Shown piece after piece: positions 34,419 through 45,732 of a stretch of 64,000 bases of DNA. The notes under the pieces were generated by a model that saw only the letters and a program-made list of their open reading frames with translations, was not told the DNA's origin and ran no database searches. The stretch is from Pyropia yezoensis. Taxonomy: Eukaryota > Rhodophyta > Bangiophyceae > Bangiales > Bangiaceae. Position 1 is the stretch's first letter, and every line of letters starts with the position of its first letter. The position numbers and the translations under genes are program-made. Location: positions 34,634,894 to 34,698,893 of the forward strand of contig CM020618.1 of the NCBI GenBank assembly GCA_009829735.1. The letters run 5' to 3'.

Positions 34419-34435
34419 CCCCTGCTGCTCCACCA
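34419..34435 (-). promoter_or_regulatory. Primer-binding site of element B
   Basis: The plus strand is CCCCTGCTGCTCCACCA. On the element strand it starts TGGTGGAGC one base after the LTR. It would pair with the 3' end of a tRNA whose acceptor 5' strand is GGAGCAG; the tRNA species was not identified. Confidence 0.85.
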
Positions 34436-34436
34436 A

Positions 34437-34799
34437 TGTAGCACAATAGGAATCCGTCGCACGTCCACTCTCAGGGAACACTCACCAAGGGGGATCGGCA
34501 CCAACGTCACCGGGAGGCCAAGGTTGCTGTCCTTGGAGCGCAAGCCACGGGACCAAGATGGGAGCCCAAATGGGAGGGGTCTGTTGTTCTACCTCGGCCG
34601 GCGGTGGATTCGCCGCCGGCCCCCACGTTATAAACCCTCGGAGACACTACTAACTACCCTCCACCCCAAGATGCAAGTCCCTCTGGTCATACGTAACTTA
34701 TAGATACCGTGACCAGTACGGACTATCAACTCGAAAGCCAAGGATTAGAAGTAGCCCCCCTAATATTTGAGTCACAATACGGCCAACCATATTGCTACA
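34437..34799 (-). repeat. 5' LTR of element B
   Basis: 363 bases from TGTAGCACAATAGG to ATTGCTACA on the plus strand, a direct copy of 24050-24412. The hairpin is at 34596-34621. It is followed by the target duplication GCCTC at 34800-34804. Confidence 0.95.
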
Positions 34800-34804
34800 G
34801 CCTC

Positions 34805-35210
34805 CTCCCGACGCCACGCCGTAACCGTCTCGGGTCCGAAGTATTCCGGAACCACGCCAACTGTGTTCGCGTACAGCTGCCCCGCCCCGGTTTCCTCTTG
34901 GTTCGCAGGTAGAACGTCTGGCCCAGTAGCGGGGCCACATTGAGCAGCACGTACGCCTTGCCCACCCGGTACGCCTGACCCAGGAGCGGGGCCACCTTGC
35001 CCAGCTCGGTCGCCTTGACGGTCGGGGACCCCAGGGCCCGCGCCAGCAGGTGAACCCGCCGCGGCGCTGCCGGTAACCATGGGGACCCGTCTGGAGGGTA
35101 TCGTGGTGGTACGTGTGGTGGGAAACGTGGGCACGAATACGAAGAAGGGGAACGAGGTAATGGGGGAGAACGAGGTGAACACGGGAAGCGCCGCGGGGAC
35201 GATGGTATAA
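34805..35210 (-). pseudogene. Antisense ORF of element F1, N-terminal part
   Basis: The - strand reading has a hydrophobic, Pro/Thr/Phe-rich start, then an Ala/Gly/Pro segment (GSAAAGSPAGAGPG) and two imperfect repeats around VAPLLGQ. The same arrangement occurs in F2 (37885-38300), supporting a real coding past. No ATG is conserved at the very start in both copies, so the initiation site is unclear. Element B separates it from its continuation at 24049. Confidence 0.55.
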
Positions 35211-35220
35211 TGGGACCCGG

Positions 35221-35248
35221 GTGCTGGGGACGAGGGAACCCGTGAGGG
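35221..35248 (+). promoter_or_regulatory. Purine-rich tract before the F1 3' LTR
   Basis: A G/A-rich stretch ending GTGAGGG just before the proposed LTR start TGCTCTTATT. F2 has an equivalent GGGAGGG at 38340-38346. It is the likely plus-strand primer. Confidence 0.45.
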
Positions 35249-36299
35249 TGCTCTTATTTACTGGCCCCCTGCGTTCCAAATGGTACCAGGGCTGCGCCCA
35301 CGTTCCGCTGGCCCCCGCCTGTGCCCCTACACCGCGTCATTTCCCCCATGGCGTGCGGCGCCACATGGGGAGGGCGACTGGGAGAAAGAATGCAGGTGGG
35401 CGGCCGGCGCAAGCTGCGCCACACCCCCTTTGGTTCCCCTGCGCGTGGCCCACACATCTCCTGTACCCGCCCCTGGCCAGTCTGAACGGGTTCCCCTGGT
35501 ACGAGACACTTGTCGGGGGGCCCCTTTTGACAGACACTGGCCCCACAACCCGTTCGTTGTGGCCCTCATGTAACCCTGTCAAACGTTCCCCAGTCCCTTT
35601 CCTCGGCTTTCTTGTTGGCGGGCGGGACGCTCGGCCCTAGTGAGGGGGCCATGTGCCGTCATGAGCCCTTGGGACTGCCAGACCCCGGGATACTGACTTG
35701 GGTCCCGGCTGGAAGCGTTACAAGGAACCACGCGCTGGCCGAGGATCCCTGCATCGGTGGCCCGGGGCAGTGGCGACACGCCCGGTGCCCTCATTGGTCA
35801 CCCGGAGCGGTGGACTTGCCCTGTTGGGGGCATACTGACCTCCGGGTTATTTGTCTGATTTTTCGCATTTGTTTTCCTTGCGTGATTTCGTGTCTCTCCC
35901 CTTTTTCCCACTGGGTTTTTTTCGGGGATTGACATCTGTGTGTGGGGGGATTTCGCTTGCTTTTTGTGTGTTGGCCCGGTGAGCGGCCGGTACCTTGCTG
36001 GCACTTGGCCCGCTGGGGACGCCCTCTGGGGGCCTCGCTCAGGGCCTCTGAAGGGGCCAGGGGGGGGAGGTTCTTGAGGGGTGCTCTGGGGTCCTCCCCG
36101 GGGCCATCTTTTAAAATCAACAGTACTTTGGGTTCCTTCTCCCTCGCGCTCTTTTCCTGTCAACCTTTGCCTCGTATCCTGGCGGGCGAGTGGATCAGCA
36201 AGGGCTCTTACCTGTTCCTTCCTGGGCTTCGGACTGTGGTCTCTGTGTGTGTGGTTGTAGTTTCTGGGTCCGGGAATCTGGGTCCAATTACGCTACACC
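35249..36299 (+). repeat. 3' LTR of element F1 (about 1051 bp)
   Basis: It starts TGCTCTTATT after the purine tract and ends ...TTACGCTACA, directly before family-F integrase sequence at 36300. The F2 LTR (38347-38601 plus 48291-49082) is homologous over the whole length. The 3' end is certain; the 5' end is inferred from the purine tract. Confidence 0.75.
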
Positions 36300-37255
36300 A
36301 AGCTCACAAGAGTGGTACCCATTAGCAGCCAGGAAGCGGAAGTGGTGGCCTGGGCCTTGTTGGATACATGGATCGCCTCTTACGGGCCCCCGGAAGCGTT
36401 ACTGACTTACAACAGGCCTCAGCTGGCGTCCACGCACTTACGTGGCGTCTGCAGTATGCTTGGGATAAAAACACGTAACGTCTACCACGTACCATCCGCA
36501 GACCGAGGGACCAGTGGAACGCTTTAACCGTACTATCGTGCCCCAGTTGCGTACGTACATTGAGGACCATTAGGATCAGTGGAAAGAGTTGGTCTCCGTG
36601 CTTACAATGGCGTACACCACAAGTTCACAACAGAGTACCGGCGTGGCCGCGTTTGAGTTTGTCATCCCTGAACGCATGCGTACCTTTGCACTGAACCGGC
36701 TCCCGGGGTCCCCGTATCCCAACGAGTTCAGTAACAACGCACACCAGGTACGCGAGACGAGACGTGCCCACCTGAGGAACCTTGCCTTTACGGTACACAA
36801 GAACCTTGACTTGGCCCAGCGTCGGTACAACAGGTGCTTCGACAAACGGGGTACGCCTGTGAACGAGACGCTTCGCGTGGAAGACTGGGTGTACGTGGAT
36901 ACCAATAACGACAGCCGAAAGAACCTGGACCAGAGAGTCAAGGGTCCCGATCGGATCGTGGACCGGGATGGGCACACGTTCACCGTACTGGTTGAATGGA
37001 CCCGTGACCGGGTCAGTAGTGACCATGTGGCCAGTGCACCAAAACCCTCGGGCCAGACAGGCTCTACGTCCATGATCTGCGGTCCGCAAGAACCGGTTGT
37101 ACCCCTGGACCGTGAAGACTCTGGTGACGCTTATGTTTGGGAACGTTTCTTGGGGCACAAGAGGGACCAGGAAGAGAACCAATGGCTCTTGGTACGCTGG
37201 TGGGGTTACGCCCAGTCCGAGGATACCTGGGAACTTCTCCACAAGTTCGACCGCG
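36300..37255 (+). pseudogene. pol: Integrase-chromodomain fragment of element F2
   Basis: It aligns with 15713-16660 of F1, covering the second half of the DDE core, the linker and most of the chromodomain. It starts abruptly after the F1 LTR, which suggests F1 inserted into F2 integrase. It has a frame change near 36465 and a TAG at 36571. Similarity ends at about 37255, where a T7 run and unrelated sequence follow. Confidence 0.85.
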
Positions 37256-37884
37256 ATTTTTTTATGGGACGGCTACTTTGTTGTCACCGTCGGGGCGACC
37301 ATTATGATCCCCGGCATCGAAGTCGGCTAAGTCGCATCGTCTTCCCCGGCGCGGGAGCGGACTAGAGGCGTTGCAAGAAAGTGGGATCAACGATAAATGT
37401 CTATTTGGCGTTGCGACGCGGAGGTTGCTTACACCAAATCCCACTTATACCTCTCCCCCCCACGACCCCCTGCGACCTTGGACGCCCTCCTCCGTGGTGC
37501 TGGGTACGCTGGAAAACCTATGTGTCCTTGACGTGGGTCCGTGTGAACCTCGTGGGGACCCTCTTGACTGTCCTTGACCCTTCCACGGTGGTACCCTTCG
37601 TGCGTTGCCTTGCGGCGGGTGCTTCGTCCCACGTGCTGGCGGACTTGGTCCTCGTCTTTCTTGTCCCTTGGGTTCATCGTCTTTTGTCCTGCTGTACCAG
37701 TTGACAATTTGGTTCCTCGTTCCGTCGTTACTCGCCGCTTCGAGCGCTTCCTCGGTGGTCCCCTACGTCCGGCGAACCCGTTGGTACGTGGCCATGTTGT
37801 CGCCTGGTACGGGATGCCTGGACGGTTTCACATCCGCACCAGCACGGGGTTGCGGGAGCCCATCGGTGCCACGTCCGTCGTCCA
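37256..37884. other. Unassigned stretch within element F2
   Basis: It lies between the integrase fragment and the antisense ORF remnant. It has an inverted 9-mer AAGTGGGAT/ATCCCACTT (about 37378 and 37436) and no ORF that matches F1. It may be a small insertion plus eroded antisense coding sequence. Confidence 0.35.
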
Positions 37885-38300
37885 TCATGTTCCTGTCGGT
37901 CTCCTCGTATCCCATATGGTATTCGGGCCCCACACGACCTGGGAACCCCTTCGGGAGCGTGACGACCGCTTACGACTGGCCCGCCCCGGCTGCCTCATGG
38001 TCCGTAGGAAGAACGCCTGGCCCAGTCGCGGGGCCACCTTTAGCACCACGCTAACCTTGACCACCCGGTACGCCTGGCCCAGAAGCGGGGCCACCTTGAG
38101 CAGCTGGGACACCTTGACGGATGGGATCCCTGGGCCCGCGCCAGCAGGCGATCCCGCTGCGGCGCTGCCGGCATCCATGGGGTCCCGGGTGGAGGGGAAC
38201 GTGGTGGTGCGCGTGATGGGGCACATGGGCATGGAGACGGGGAAGGGGAACGAGGTACCGGGGGAGAACGAGGAGGCCACGGGAAGCGCCGAGGGCACGA
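37885..38300 (-). pseudogene. Antisense ORF remnant of element F2
   Basis: Matches the N-terminal antisense ORF of F1 (34805-35210), including the Ala/Gly/Pro block and the VAPLLGQ repeats. After about 137 codons the frame is lost. Its position between pol and the 3' LTR, on the opposite strand, is the same as in families A/B and D. Confidence 0.55.
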
Positions 38301-38346
38301 TGGTGCGATGAGACCCGGTTGCTGGGGACGAGTGGACCCGGGAGGG

Positions 38347-38601
38347 TGCTCTTATTCATTGACCTCTGATGTTCCAACTGGTACCTTGGCTGCGCCTACG
38401 TTCCGCTGGCCCCCGTGCGTGCCCCTACACCGCTTCACCCCCCCTGGCGTGCAGGGCCAAACAGGGAGGGCGAGGGGGAGGAAGAATGCAGGCAGGCGAC
38501 CGACGGAGGCGGCGCCACACCCCCCATAGTCTCCCCTGTGCGTGACCCACACCTCTCCTGTACCCGCCCATGGCCAGTCTACACAAGTTCGCTTGGCACG
38601 A
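38347..38601 (+). repeat. LTR of element F2, left part
   Basis: Matches 35249 to about 35515 of the F1 LTR. It is interrupted by D2; the last five bases (38597-38601, CACGA) are the D2 target duplication. Confidence 0.75.
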
Positions 38602-39182
38602 TGTGGTATAAAACTCGATCCTCTCAGACACGTGTCAATATCCCTCGGAGGAAAGGGACAGGTAACACAGAAAGGGGAACTACGAGAATGGTATGCCTGT
38701 TGCCTCACGTGCCTGCTCCTAGAGCAAACAGATACGCACGGTAGTGCACACGAGGAAGAGGAAAGCAAACGCGCAGTTGTCTTTTTCCTGAGGGCGCGGG
38801 CCAAGGGCGCCTCGCTGTCCCTCTTAACGTGCATCTGGGGGAGCCTCGGCACGTTGGCCAGGTAGCCCCCCCCCCCCCCCCCATAACCCCGAGTGGCCCC
38901 GACCCGAGTCTAACCTCGTCAGGTCAGAGGCCACTATCACTACTAATTCTATTCCCACTCACTAATCTCACACTCAAATTCTCTCAAATCAAGTCCCTCA
39001 CAAGTATGCAAAAACCCATCAGAAGTCCCTCTCTCACGTGTGGACAGCGTAGTCCACCGCATCCCAGTGCCGGGCACGGGCCACGGCCGCCAACCATCAC
39101 CACACGGCGGGCGTGTTCTGGCACCTGGTGCCCTCTGGTTGTAGTCCCGGGTAGGCGCCAAGACGGGGCCAGGGATGCTACA
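38602..39182 (-). repeat. 3' LTR of element D2
   Basis: 581 bases, TGTGGTATAAAAC to GATGCTACA on the plus strand. Contains a 17-C run (38866-38882). It differs from the 5' LTR at about ten positions by eye. Confidence 0.95.
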
Positions 39183-39195
39183 TAGCTCCCTCCCT
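39183..39195 (-). promoter_or_regulatory. Polypurine tract of element D2
   Basis: On the element strand AGGGAGGGAGCTA lies immediately before the 3' LTR. Confidence 0.65.
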
Positions 39196-39370
39196 AGTCC
39201 GGCACGTCCTCGGGCCGAACCAGGTGCCACCGTGCACAGCCTCGAGCACGTGCACACCGGTGCCGAGGTCGAGCGTCTTCACCCCGGTCACGATCACCTG
39301 CTCCGATTCTGTCCCCCCCCCCCTTCTCCTTCACCTTGGCCCTCTCGTTCCCCCCCGGATTCTGGACGTC

Positions 39371-41488
39371 ATGTCCAGTTCCGAGATCCAAGCTGGGCCC
39401 GTGGTTCTGGCGGCAAGTGTTGCGTAAGAGAACTCGGGTGGTCGCGCCCCTCTCCTGCCTCCGGTTCCTCGAGTGTCGGTGCCGGCGCCGGTCGCCACGG
39501 CGGGAACGGATCGGGTACCCCCGGCTTCTGCGTTGCACCCGGTCGAGACCCCCCCGGTGGGTCTCCCGGAGATGCTTCTTGGGCAGGATCCTCTGGCGGG
39601 ACGGCGCTACTCTACGGTGGTCGGCAACGCCAGGGCGGCCCAGTGCCAACAGGACTGCTTGGACATCTGGCGCAAGAAACTCCAGCGCGGGGTCTTGACC
39701 GAGATGGACAGAACTCGTCTTCATACGGCGGACCGGATGCGCCGGGCACAAGACCGCTCCCAGAGCTTCTCGGGTTCCTCTTGGGTTGCTCGTCTGGAGG
39801 ATCTCCCCTTCGCGCTGGTGCTGGATCTACCCTTGACCGAGCGTCGCGTGTCCGCGTCCGTTCTCCGATGGCCAGAGGAGGAAGGGTACGTCCACCGGGC
39901 GCTTGAGGTCTGGGAAGAGGCGCTCAAGGGGTCGGGGAGCCTGAACTGCGATCCCCGTCCGAGCATGGTCGCTCTGGAGCCGCCTTTCCTGACCCGAAAG
40001 TACTCCAAGTTGTCGCCGGCACGGGAGCAGGGTGAGCGACGCGGGCGTCAGCGTGACTTCATCGTGAGCTGCAACCATCAAGGGTTTTGGAAGCTGGACA
40101 AGGCCAACCGGGCGGCGTACTACCCCAAAGTCACCCCGCAGCAGCAGGAAATCGAGATCCCGGTCGGTTTTGCTCCATCCAGGATCCCCTTCACCTGGTA
40201 CTTCCTGGATGCCTTGACCCAGCCGTCGATCAAGGGCTTCTTCCACTCGATCCCGTACATGATGTACACCTCCGAGATGGCGGTCTTGGCGGCCAACCAC
40301 TGGCTCCACGAGGTCTTGGTGTCCAACCGGCTTTGGTTTCTCCCCGACCTTCTGATAATCTGGATCGTTGACAGGTTGACCGTCGACTTCCTGTACAGCC
40401 AGGAAGAGGAGTACAAGGAGCTCTTCCAGGCGATGATTGACTCCCGGTGTCGGCTGCCGGTGCATGACCGGAGGTTCTTGAACGCGATCGCCGACCAGAC
40501 CAGCCCGCGTCGGGATGGCTCCGGTTGGGTGCAGGTGGTCTACCAGTCTTCTCCGGCCAAGGTGCAGCTAGCGACACCGCTTCCGGGGTGGCCGCAGCTG
40601 GGCAGCTTTCCTGTTCCGGTCGCTCTCGATCTTCTGCCAACTGGGCCGCCGGTGCAAGAGTCGGGGAGGGCCGCGGCAGTTGGTCGGGCGTCTGCGGCGG
40701 CTCCGCTTGCTCCTGTTGCACCTGTCGTCCCGGTGGCTTCGCCTGGACCGTCGCCGGCGTGTTTGCGTTCTGCTCCGTCTGTGCCGGTGCTTCAAGCTCC
40801 TCCGCCACCGCGCTTGTCTGCAGCCAGTCTGGGTGTGGCCGTGCGGTCGCCGACTACTCCGGCCGTTCTGCCTCGGGCGCCTTTTTCAAACGTCGGCGGC
40901 CCTGTGCCTCCGCTGGAGTTGGGGACTCCAGTTTCTGGGGCTGTTGTGGACCGTCCGGTAGTGGCATCCTCGGGGCGGTTCGAGATCCCGGCGCCGACTC
41001 TGCGCCTTACCCGCTTCCGGTTTCCTGAATGGTACCTGAACCAAGGTGGCCCGACATGCGACCAGAACGACGTCGGTATGATTGATGACCAGCTGGGTCG
41101 TTTTCCGGTGCAGGTCGAAGGCGTCGGGTCTTCCCTGGTGCTGGGTACTTACGCCAGCGTCTTGAACAACGTGGTTGACCGGGTGTTTGCTTGCACGGAC
41201 AGCGGCCAGATGTCGGACAGCCCGGTGGTTGGCGAACTTCTGGCGACTTTGACGCGGCATGGCTTGGCCCAGCAGTGGTCAGAGACCTTCACTGGCTTCC
41301 AGGGGCGCCGACAGGCATATCTGGATGAGCGGGAGCGCCCGGCAACTACCGGTACTACTCCGATTGCGTCATACCTCGATGCACCGCGCCAACCGCACTA
41401 CGTCATCCCGCCTTCCTCCGGTTCCCGTCGTGCCGCGGAGGGAGCGCTGGAGGACGCTCCCGCGGCACAGCGTCCGCGCCGGAAGTAG
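39371..41488 (+). pseudogene. Antisense ORF of element D2 (one nonsense codon)
   Basis: From ATG 39371 the frame reads 18 codons, meets TAA at 39425-39427, then stays open to 41488 (about 706 codons in all). It lies on the strand opposite to gag-pol, ending about 180 bases from the pol end, exactly as in element B. The protein has a basic/polar N-terminal third with a capsid-unlike composition. A central core (about residues 250-370) contains IPVGF and FTWYFLDAL followed by hydrophobic helices. A Pro/Ala/Val-rich linker (about 400-540) and a C-terminal globular part follow, ending in a basic RPRRK. By eye the core resembles the antisense proteins of B and F1. Function unknown. Confidence 0.7.
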
Positions 41489-41663
41489 TACCTGGAGGCA
41501 AGGAGGGTGAGAGTCTTGGGAGAAGTGAGGAGGGAAGAGGCGGAGAGAAGGGTTGCTGGAGCGGGTGCTTGTTTTCCTTGATTGTTCCATGCTTGCATTG
41601 CGTGTTTTCCTTGATACACCCGTTCCCTTCTTCTCAATCCTCTTGTTCCGCATCCGTTGCGGG
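41489..41663. other. Short spacer between convergent antisense ORF and pol of D2
   Basis: About 175 bases without an ORF. Both transcripts must end here or overlap. Confidence 0.5.
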
Positions 41664-44600
41664 TCAGCTCGGCTCGTCCTGAGAGTCTTGATCGGTCCCG
41701 TCCTCCTGGTCCTCCTCCGAGTCTGATTCCAGGATCTTGCCGGCTCTGGCCACCGGAGTGCCCTCAATCCCGTTCCGTCGCGTGTAGGCGCAGACGTCCG
41801 CGATGGGTAACCGGTTTGAGGGTTCCCAGGTGTCATCTGCCGGGTTATAATCCGAACCAGCGTACTCGCAGGTACAAGCGCCCGTCTCTTCAGGCATGGT
41901 CGACGAACCTGACGTAGACATATTCCCGGCCTTCTTCTTGGGATAGCCAGGGTACTGCGGCCCGCTTGCGCCGGGTCAAGTCCCGTTTGCTTGGCGGTCG
42001 AGCTCGGGTGACATGGTCGCTGCTCACCCGGTACGGGGAGCCATCCACGTCTAGAAGGAAGGTCCAGCCATCCGTATTCAGGATCTCATAAGGTCCATCC
42101 GTCTTAGCGTCCAGCTTCCCCCGGGTCGTGCTATGGTTGTCCACAAAAACCCAGTCGCCACGACCCAGTTCCTTGTTCTTTTCCCGGACTCTCTTGTCAT
42201 AGTCCCGCTTGTATCGCTCCTGGGTCTTTGAGATTGACTCCTTGACTCTGGGGAGCAGGAGCTTCAGTTGTTCCAGGAACTCATCCTTGGCCTTGGGACC
42301 TGACTTCAATGCAGGCTGGAGACCGTCTGGTATTCTTTCCAGGGAGAAGTTGGTCAGCCGCCTTGGGGTGACAAAGTCGAGTGGAGCGACCTCCATTGTC
42401 CGGTGAACTCGAGAGTTGTAGGCTAGAGTGAGGACAGCCAGGAGCTCATCCCAATCTTCTTGGTGCTCCTCCACTTAGTGCCGTAGCATATCCACTAGGG
42501 TTCGGTTGAATCGTTCCACCTGGCCGTTCGTTTGCGGGTGGTACGTCGTGGTGAACAAGTTCTTGATGCCCATCAGGTCACAGACTCCTTGGAAGAACAG
42601 GGACGCAAACTGGGGGCCATTGTCTGTTAAGACGGAGTCTGGAGGGCCGTAGGCAGCTATCCAGTACTCGCAGAAGGCTGACGTGACATCCAGAGCCGTA
42701 ATGGTCCTCAGCGGGATTGCTCGAGTGAACTTGGAGAACCGGTCACAAATGATGAGCAGGTACATGTTGCCGCTGGATGTTTCAGGTAGGGGCCCCAGGA
42801 TGTCCATGCTTAAGGTTGCAATGGGCTCCGCCGCCGGGAAAAGGCGTAGCTTAGAAGTCTTCTTCCTCTGGGACAACCGGTTCCTTGCACAAGAAACACA
42901 AGCCTCCAGGTGCTTATGGACGTCGCTGGCCATGGCTTCCCAGTAGTAATGTCGTCGCATTGAAGCGTACATCCGATTGATGCCAGGATGTCCGGCCTGG
43001 GGAGACGAGTGCTCCAGGCGTAGGATGTCAGCTCGCAGACTTCGGGGTACGTAGACTTGAGTTGCCCCATCGAAGGGTGACACCCGTACCAGGATTCCAT
43101 CTGTAGACTCGGAGAAACGACTGTTCCGGTTCAGGTCCATTTGGTGGCGAAGCTCCAAGCATTGAGGATCCGTCAGTTGTGCCTCCAGCATCCGGTGAGT
43201 CGTCACCGGTTGATGAGCCTCAGGTGTCTCATACAGGGAAGCATGCCAGCCACGTCCAACATTCGGGAGGATGAAGCAAGGTATTTCCTCCGGAATAGGA
43301 CCGGTGTCGGCTGCAGGAGTCTCCAGCCGGGACATGGTGTCGGCGCAGTGGTGCTCCCTCCCTGCTCTGGTGCACACCTTGTACTTGAACTCCGAAAGGC
43401 GTAAGCGCCACCGGGCGACCCTTCCTTGGCTGCTGTCCATACATAGCAGCAACCTTAGGCTGGCGTGGTCCGTCCGGATGAGGAACTCTTGTCCTTCAAG
43501 ATATGGACGAAACAGGAAGCAAGCCCACACGACCGCCAAGCACTCGCGCTCCGTCGTGGAATAATTCTTCTCGGCTGGAGTCAGGACGCGACTGTCGTAG
43601 CCTATCGGTAGGAAGTGCCCATCAGGTTGCTGCTGGAGTAGTGAGCACCCCACCTGGACGCCACAGGCATCAGTCTCCAGAACAAACTGGCCCTCCCGCT
43701 TGGGTAACGCCAGTACTGGAGTGGTGGTCAGGCGCTTCTTGAGCTCTTCGAAGGCCGCGGTCTGCTTCTCGTCGAACACCGGGAGTTGTGCGGGAAGCTT
43801 CTTGCTGGTGAGCTTGATCAATGGCCGGGCAATGAGAGCATAGTCCCGTACGAACCGGCGGTAGACGTTGCACATACCCAGGAAGCTCTTGAGTTCCGTC
43901 TGGGTTTGCGGTTGTCGTGCATGCCGGAGGGCCTTGATGTTCTTCTCATTGACTCGGAGCTCCCCGGACTCAGCACGTGCCCCAGGCACTCCACCACAGT
44001 CTCAAACAGGTGGCACTTCTCCGCCTTGAGGGTACCTCCAGCCTTGGACAGGAGGGCCAGGACCTCTCGAAGGTGCTCCCGGTGTTCCGCTGGGGTCTTG
44101 GAGAAAACGATAATGTCGTCCAGGTAGACCAAACATGTTCTCCACCTTAGCCCCGACAGGATGATGTCGATGGCTCTCTGGAAGGTGGCCGGAGCATTGG
44201 TGAGACCAAAAGGAAGACGCTTGCACCGGAATAATCCCAGGTGGCACGTGAAGGTGGTCTTGTCCTTGTCCTCGTCAGCCGGAGGGATCTGCCAGTAACC
44301 GGCATGACAATCCAGCGTCGAGAAGAGGGTGGCATCACCAAGAAAGTTGATGCAATCATCCATCCGGGGTATCGGGTATACATCCTTGACGGTCATCTCG
44401 TTCAGGCGCCTGTAATCAACGCAGAAACGGAAGTGACCGCCATGCTTCGGGACGACTACCACCGGGAAGGCCCACTCGCCATCAGACGGCTCGATAACAT
44501 CCATCTTGAGCATCTTGTTAACCTGCTTCTCAATCTCATCCCGGCGATGAGGTCCAGCCCGGTCTGGTTGCAGGTGTACTGGCTTAGCTTCCGGCTTGAG

Positions 44601-45600
44601 TTGAATCCGGTGTAGAGTGGCGTCCATCTTGCCCAGCCCTCCCGACCACAGGTGCCGATACTTCTGGAGAAGCTTCTCCAGTGCCTCTTTCAAGTCAGGA
44701 GGGACATTTTCTTGTTTGACCTTCGGCATCCCGGGTGGTGCTTGTTCGGGCTTCGGAGTAGCGCTGCCAGCCTGCTCTTGTTTCGGAGGTACGTCCAAGG
44801 CCGTCAAGTTAAATGCTAGCTCTTGTTGCAGGTTCAAGAGGTCTTTCTTTCTCATAGCACGGGCGGACCCCCGGTAAGGCTCTGCTGTACCAACTCGGGT
44901 GCCCTTGGCGAGGGATATTGGCTTCCGGCTCACGTTGACGATCAGCACCGAGAACGGGATGTGCCTTTACACCTTCTTGTGATGTCCGTGGGCCATGTAT
45001 AACCGGTGTTTCGCCAGAAATTCCTTAGAAATTCCTTACGTCCGTAGATCAGGCATTGACCTGCAATCCGGGTCGTTACTTGAACCTTGGTCTCCGAGCA
45101 AGGAGGTAGGAGCACCGGTTTGAAGAGAGTCAAGGTAGAGGGTGGGATGCGTTCCCTCTTGTTCTTGGCTACACGAACCTTGGCGTCCAGATGCTCCAAT
45201 ACCGGTGACACAAACCCATGGTTGAACTGCACCTTCCCTTCTCCGGGTATGATGCTCTTGACATGCTGCTTCTGGAAGTCCCAGCCTAGGATAAGGGAGA
45301 CTGATAGGGTCTTGACTACTAGAAAGGGAAAAAGCATTGGTTCATTGTTGACATAGATGGCGACGGAAAGACGGCCCAGCGGTCGTAGGGTTTGACCTGA
45401 TGCGTCGACAATGTGGGTTTTGGTAGGCGCTCTCTAGGCATGTCGACGCCAGCCCGGAGGTAACAGGTTCTCAGTGATGACGCTTGGTCCGGCTCCCGTG
45501 TCAACCACCGGCGTAACAGCTTGGGGGAGGCTATCCCCCACACGCATACGAGCATTAATCTTGAGGTTTTCTTTACGCAGGACGAGCAAGGTCCCCTTAA
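41664..45600 (-). pseudogene. pol: Degraded pol polyprotein of element D2
   Basis: Protease (DTGAGPS, about 45490), reverse transcriptase with a YLDD box (about 44115-44130), RNase H (about 43430-43700), an integrase zinc region and DDE core (about 42480-43020) and a chromodomain ending (about 41800-41900) follow each other. Lesions against D1 or expectation are a four-base insertion near 45582, TAG at 45434, a frame change near 44950, another near 43960, TAA at 42475, TGA at 41890 and a shift near 41860. The chromodomain tail is followed by an acidic C-terminus rich in Glu, Asp and Ser. Confidence 0.88.
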
Positions 45601-45732
45601 ACAAGGAGGGTGTACAGGCGGCTACCAGTTGAGCAGGTAACTGCCGTCCTTTCTCCCGGCACGCAAGGGGAGAACGGGTAGAAGTACCCTGCCGTCGGAG
45701 ATTCGGGAAGACACTTGGGAAGAGCGCCTGTC

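Larger units (their letters stand above)
24050..34799 (-). mobile_element. Element B: complete chromovirus with antisense ORF
   Basis: 10,750 bases flanked by GCCTC (24045-24049 and 34800-34804). In element orientation it runs 5' LTR (34799-34437), primer-binding site, gag, pol, spacer with 24-bp repeats, antisense ORF, polypurine tract, 3' LTR (24412-24050). The two 363-base LTRs have the same length and differ at roughly nine positions by eye. Gag and the antisense ORF are open and pol has a single nonsense codon, so this is the best preserved element of the window. It inserted into the antisense ORF of F1. Confidence 0.95.

Noticed and set aside
35591-36163. ORFs of 106-121 codons found identically at 35591-36163 and 48397-49005
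   Set aside because: They are identical only because the whole LTR block is nearly identical. They lie inside the F-family LTR, overlap on both strands, and have no motif.
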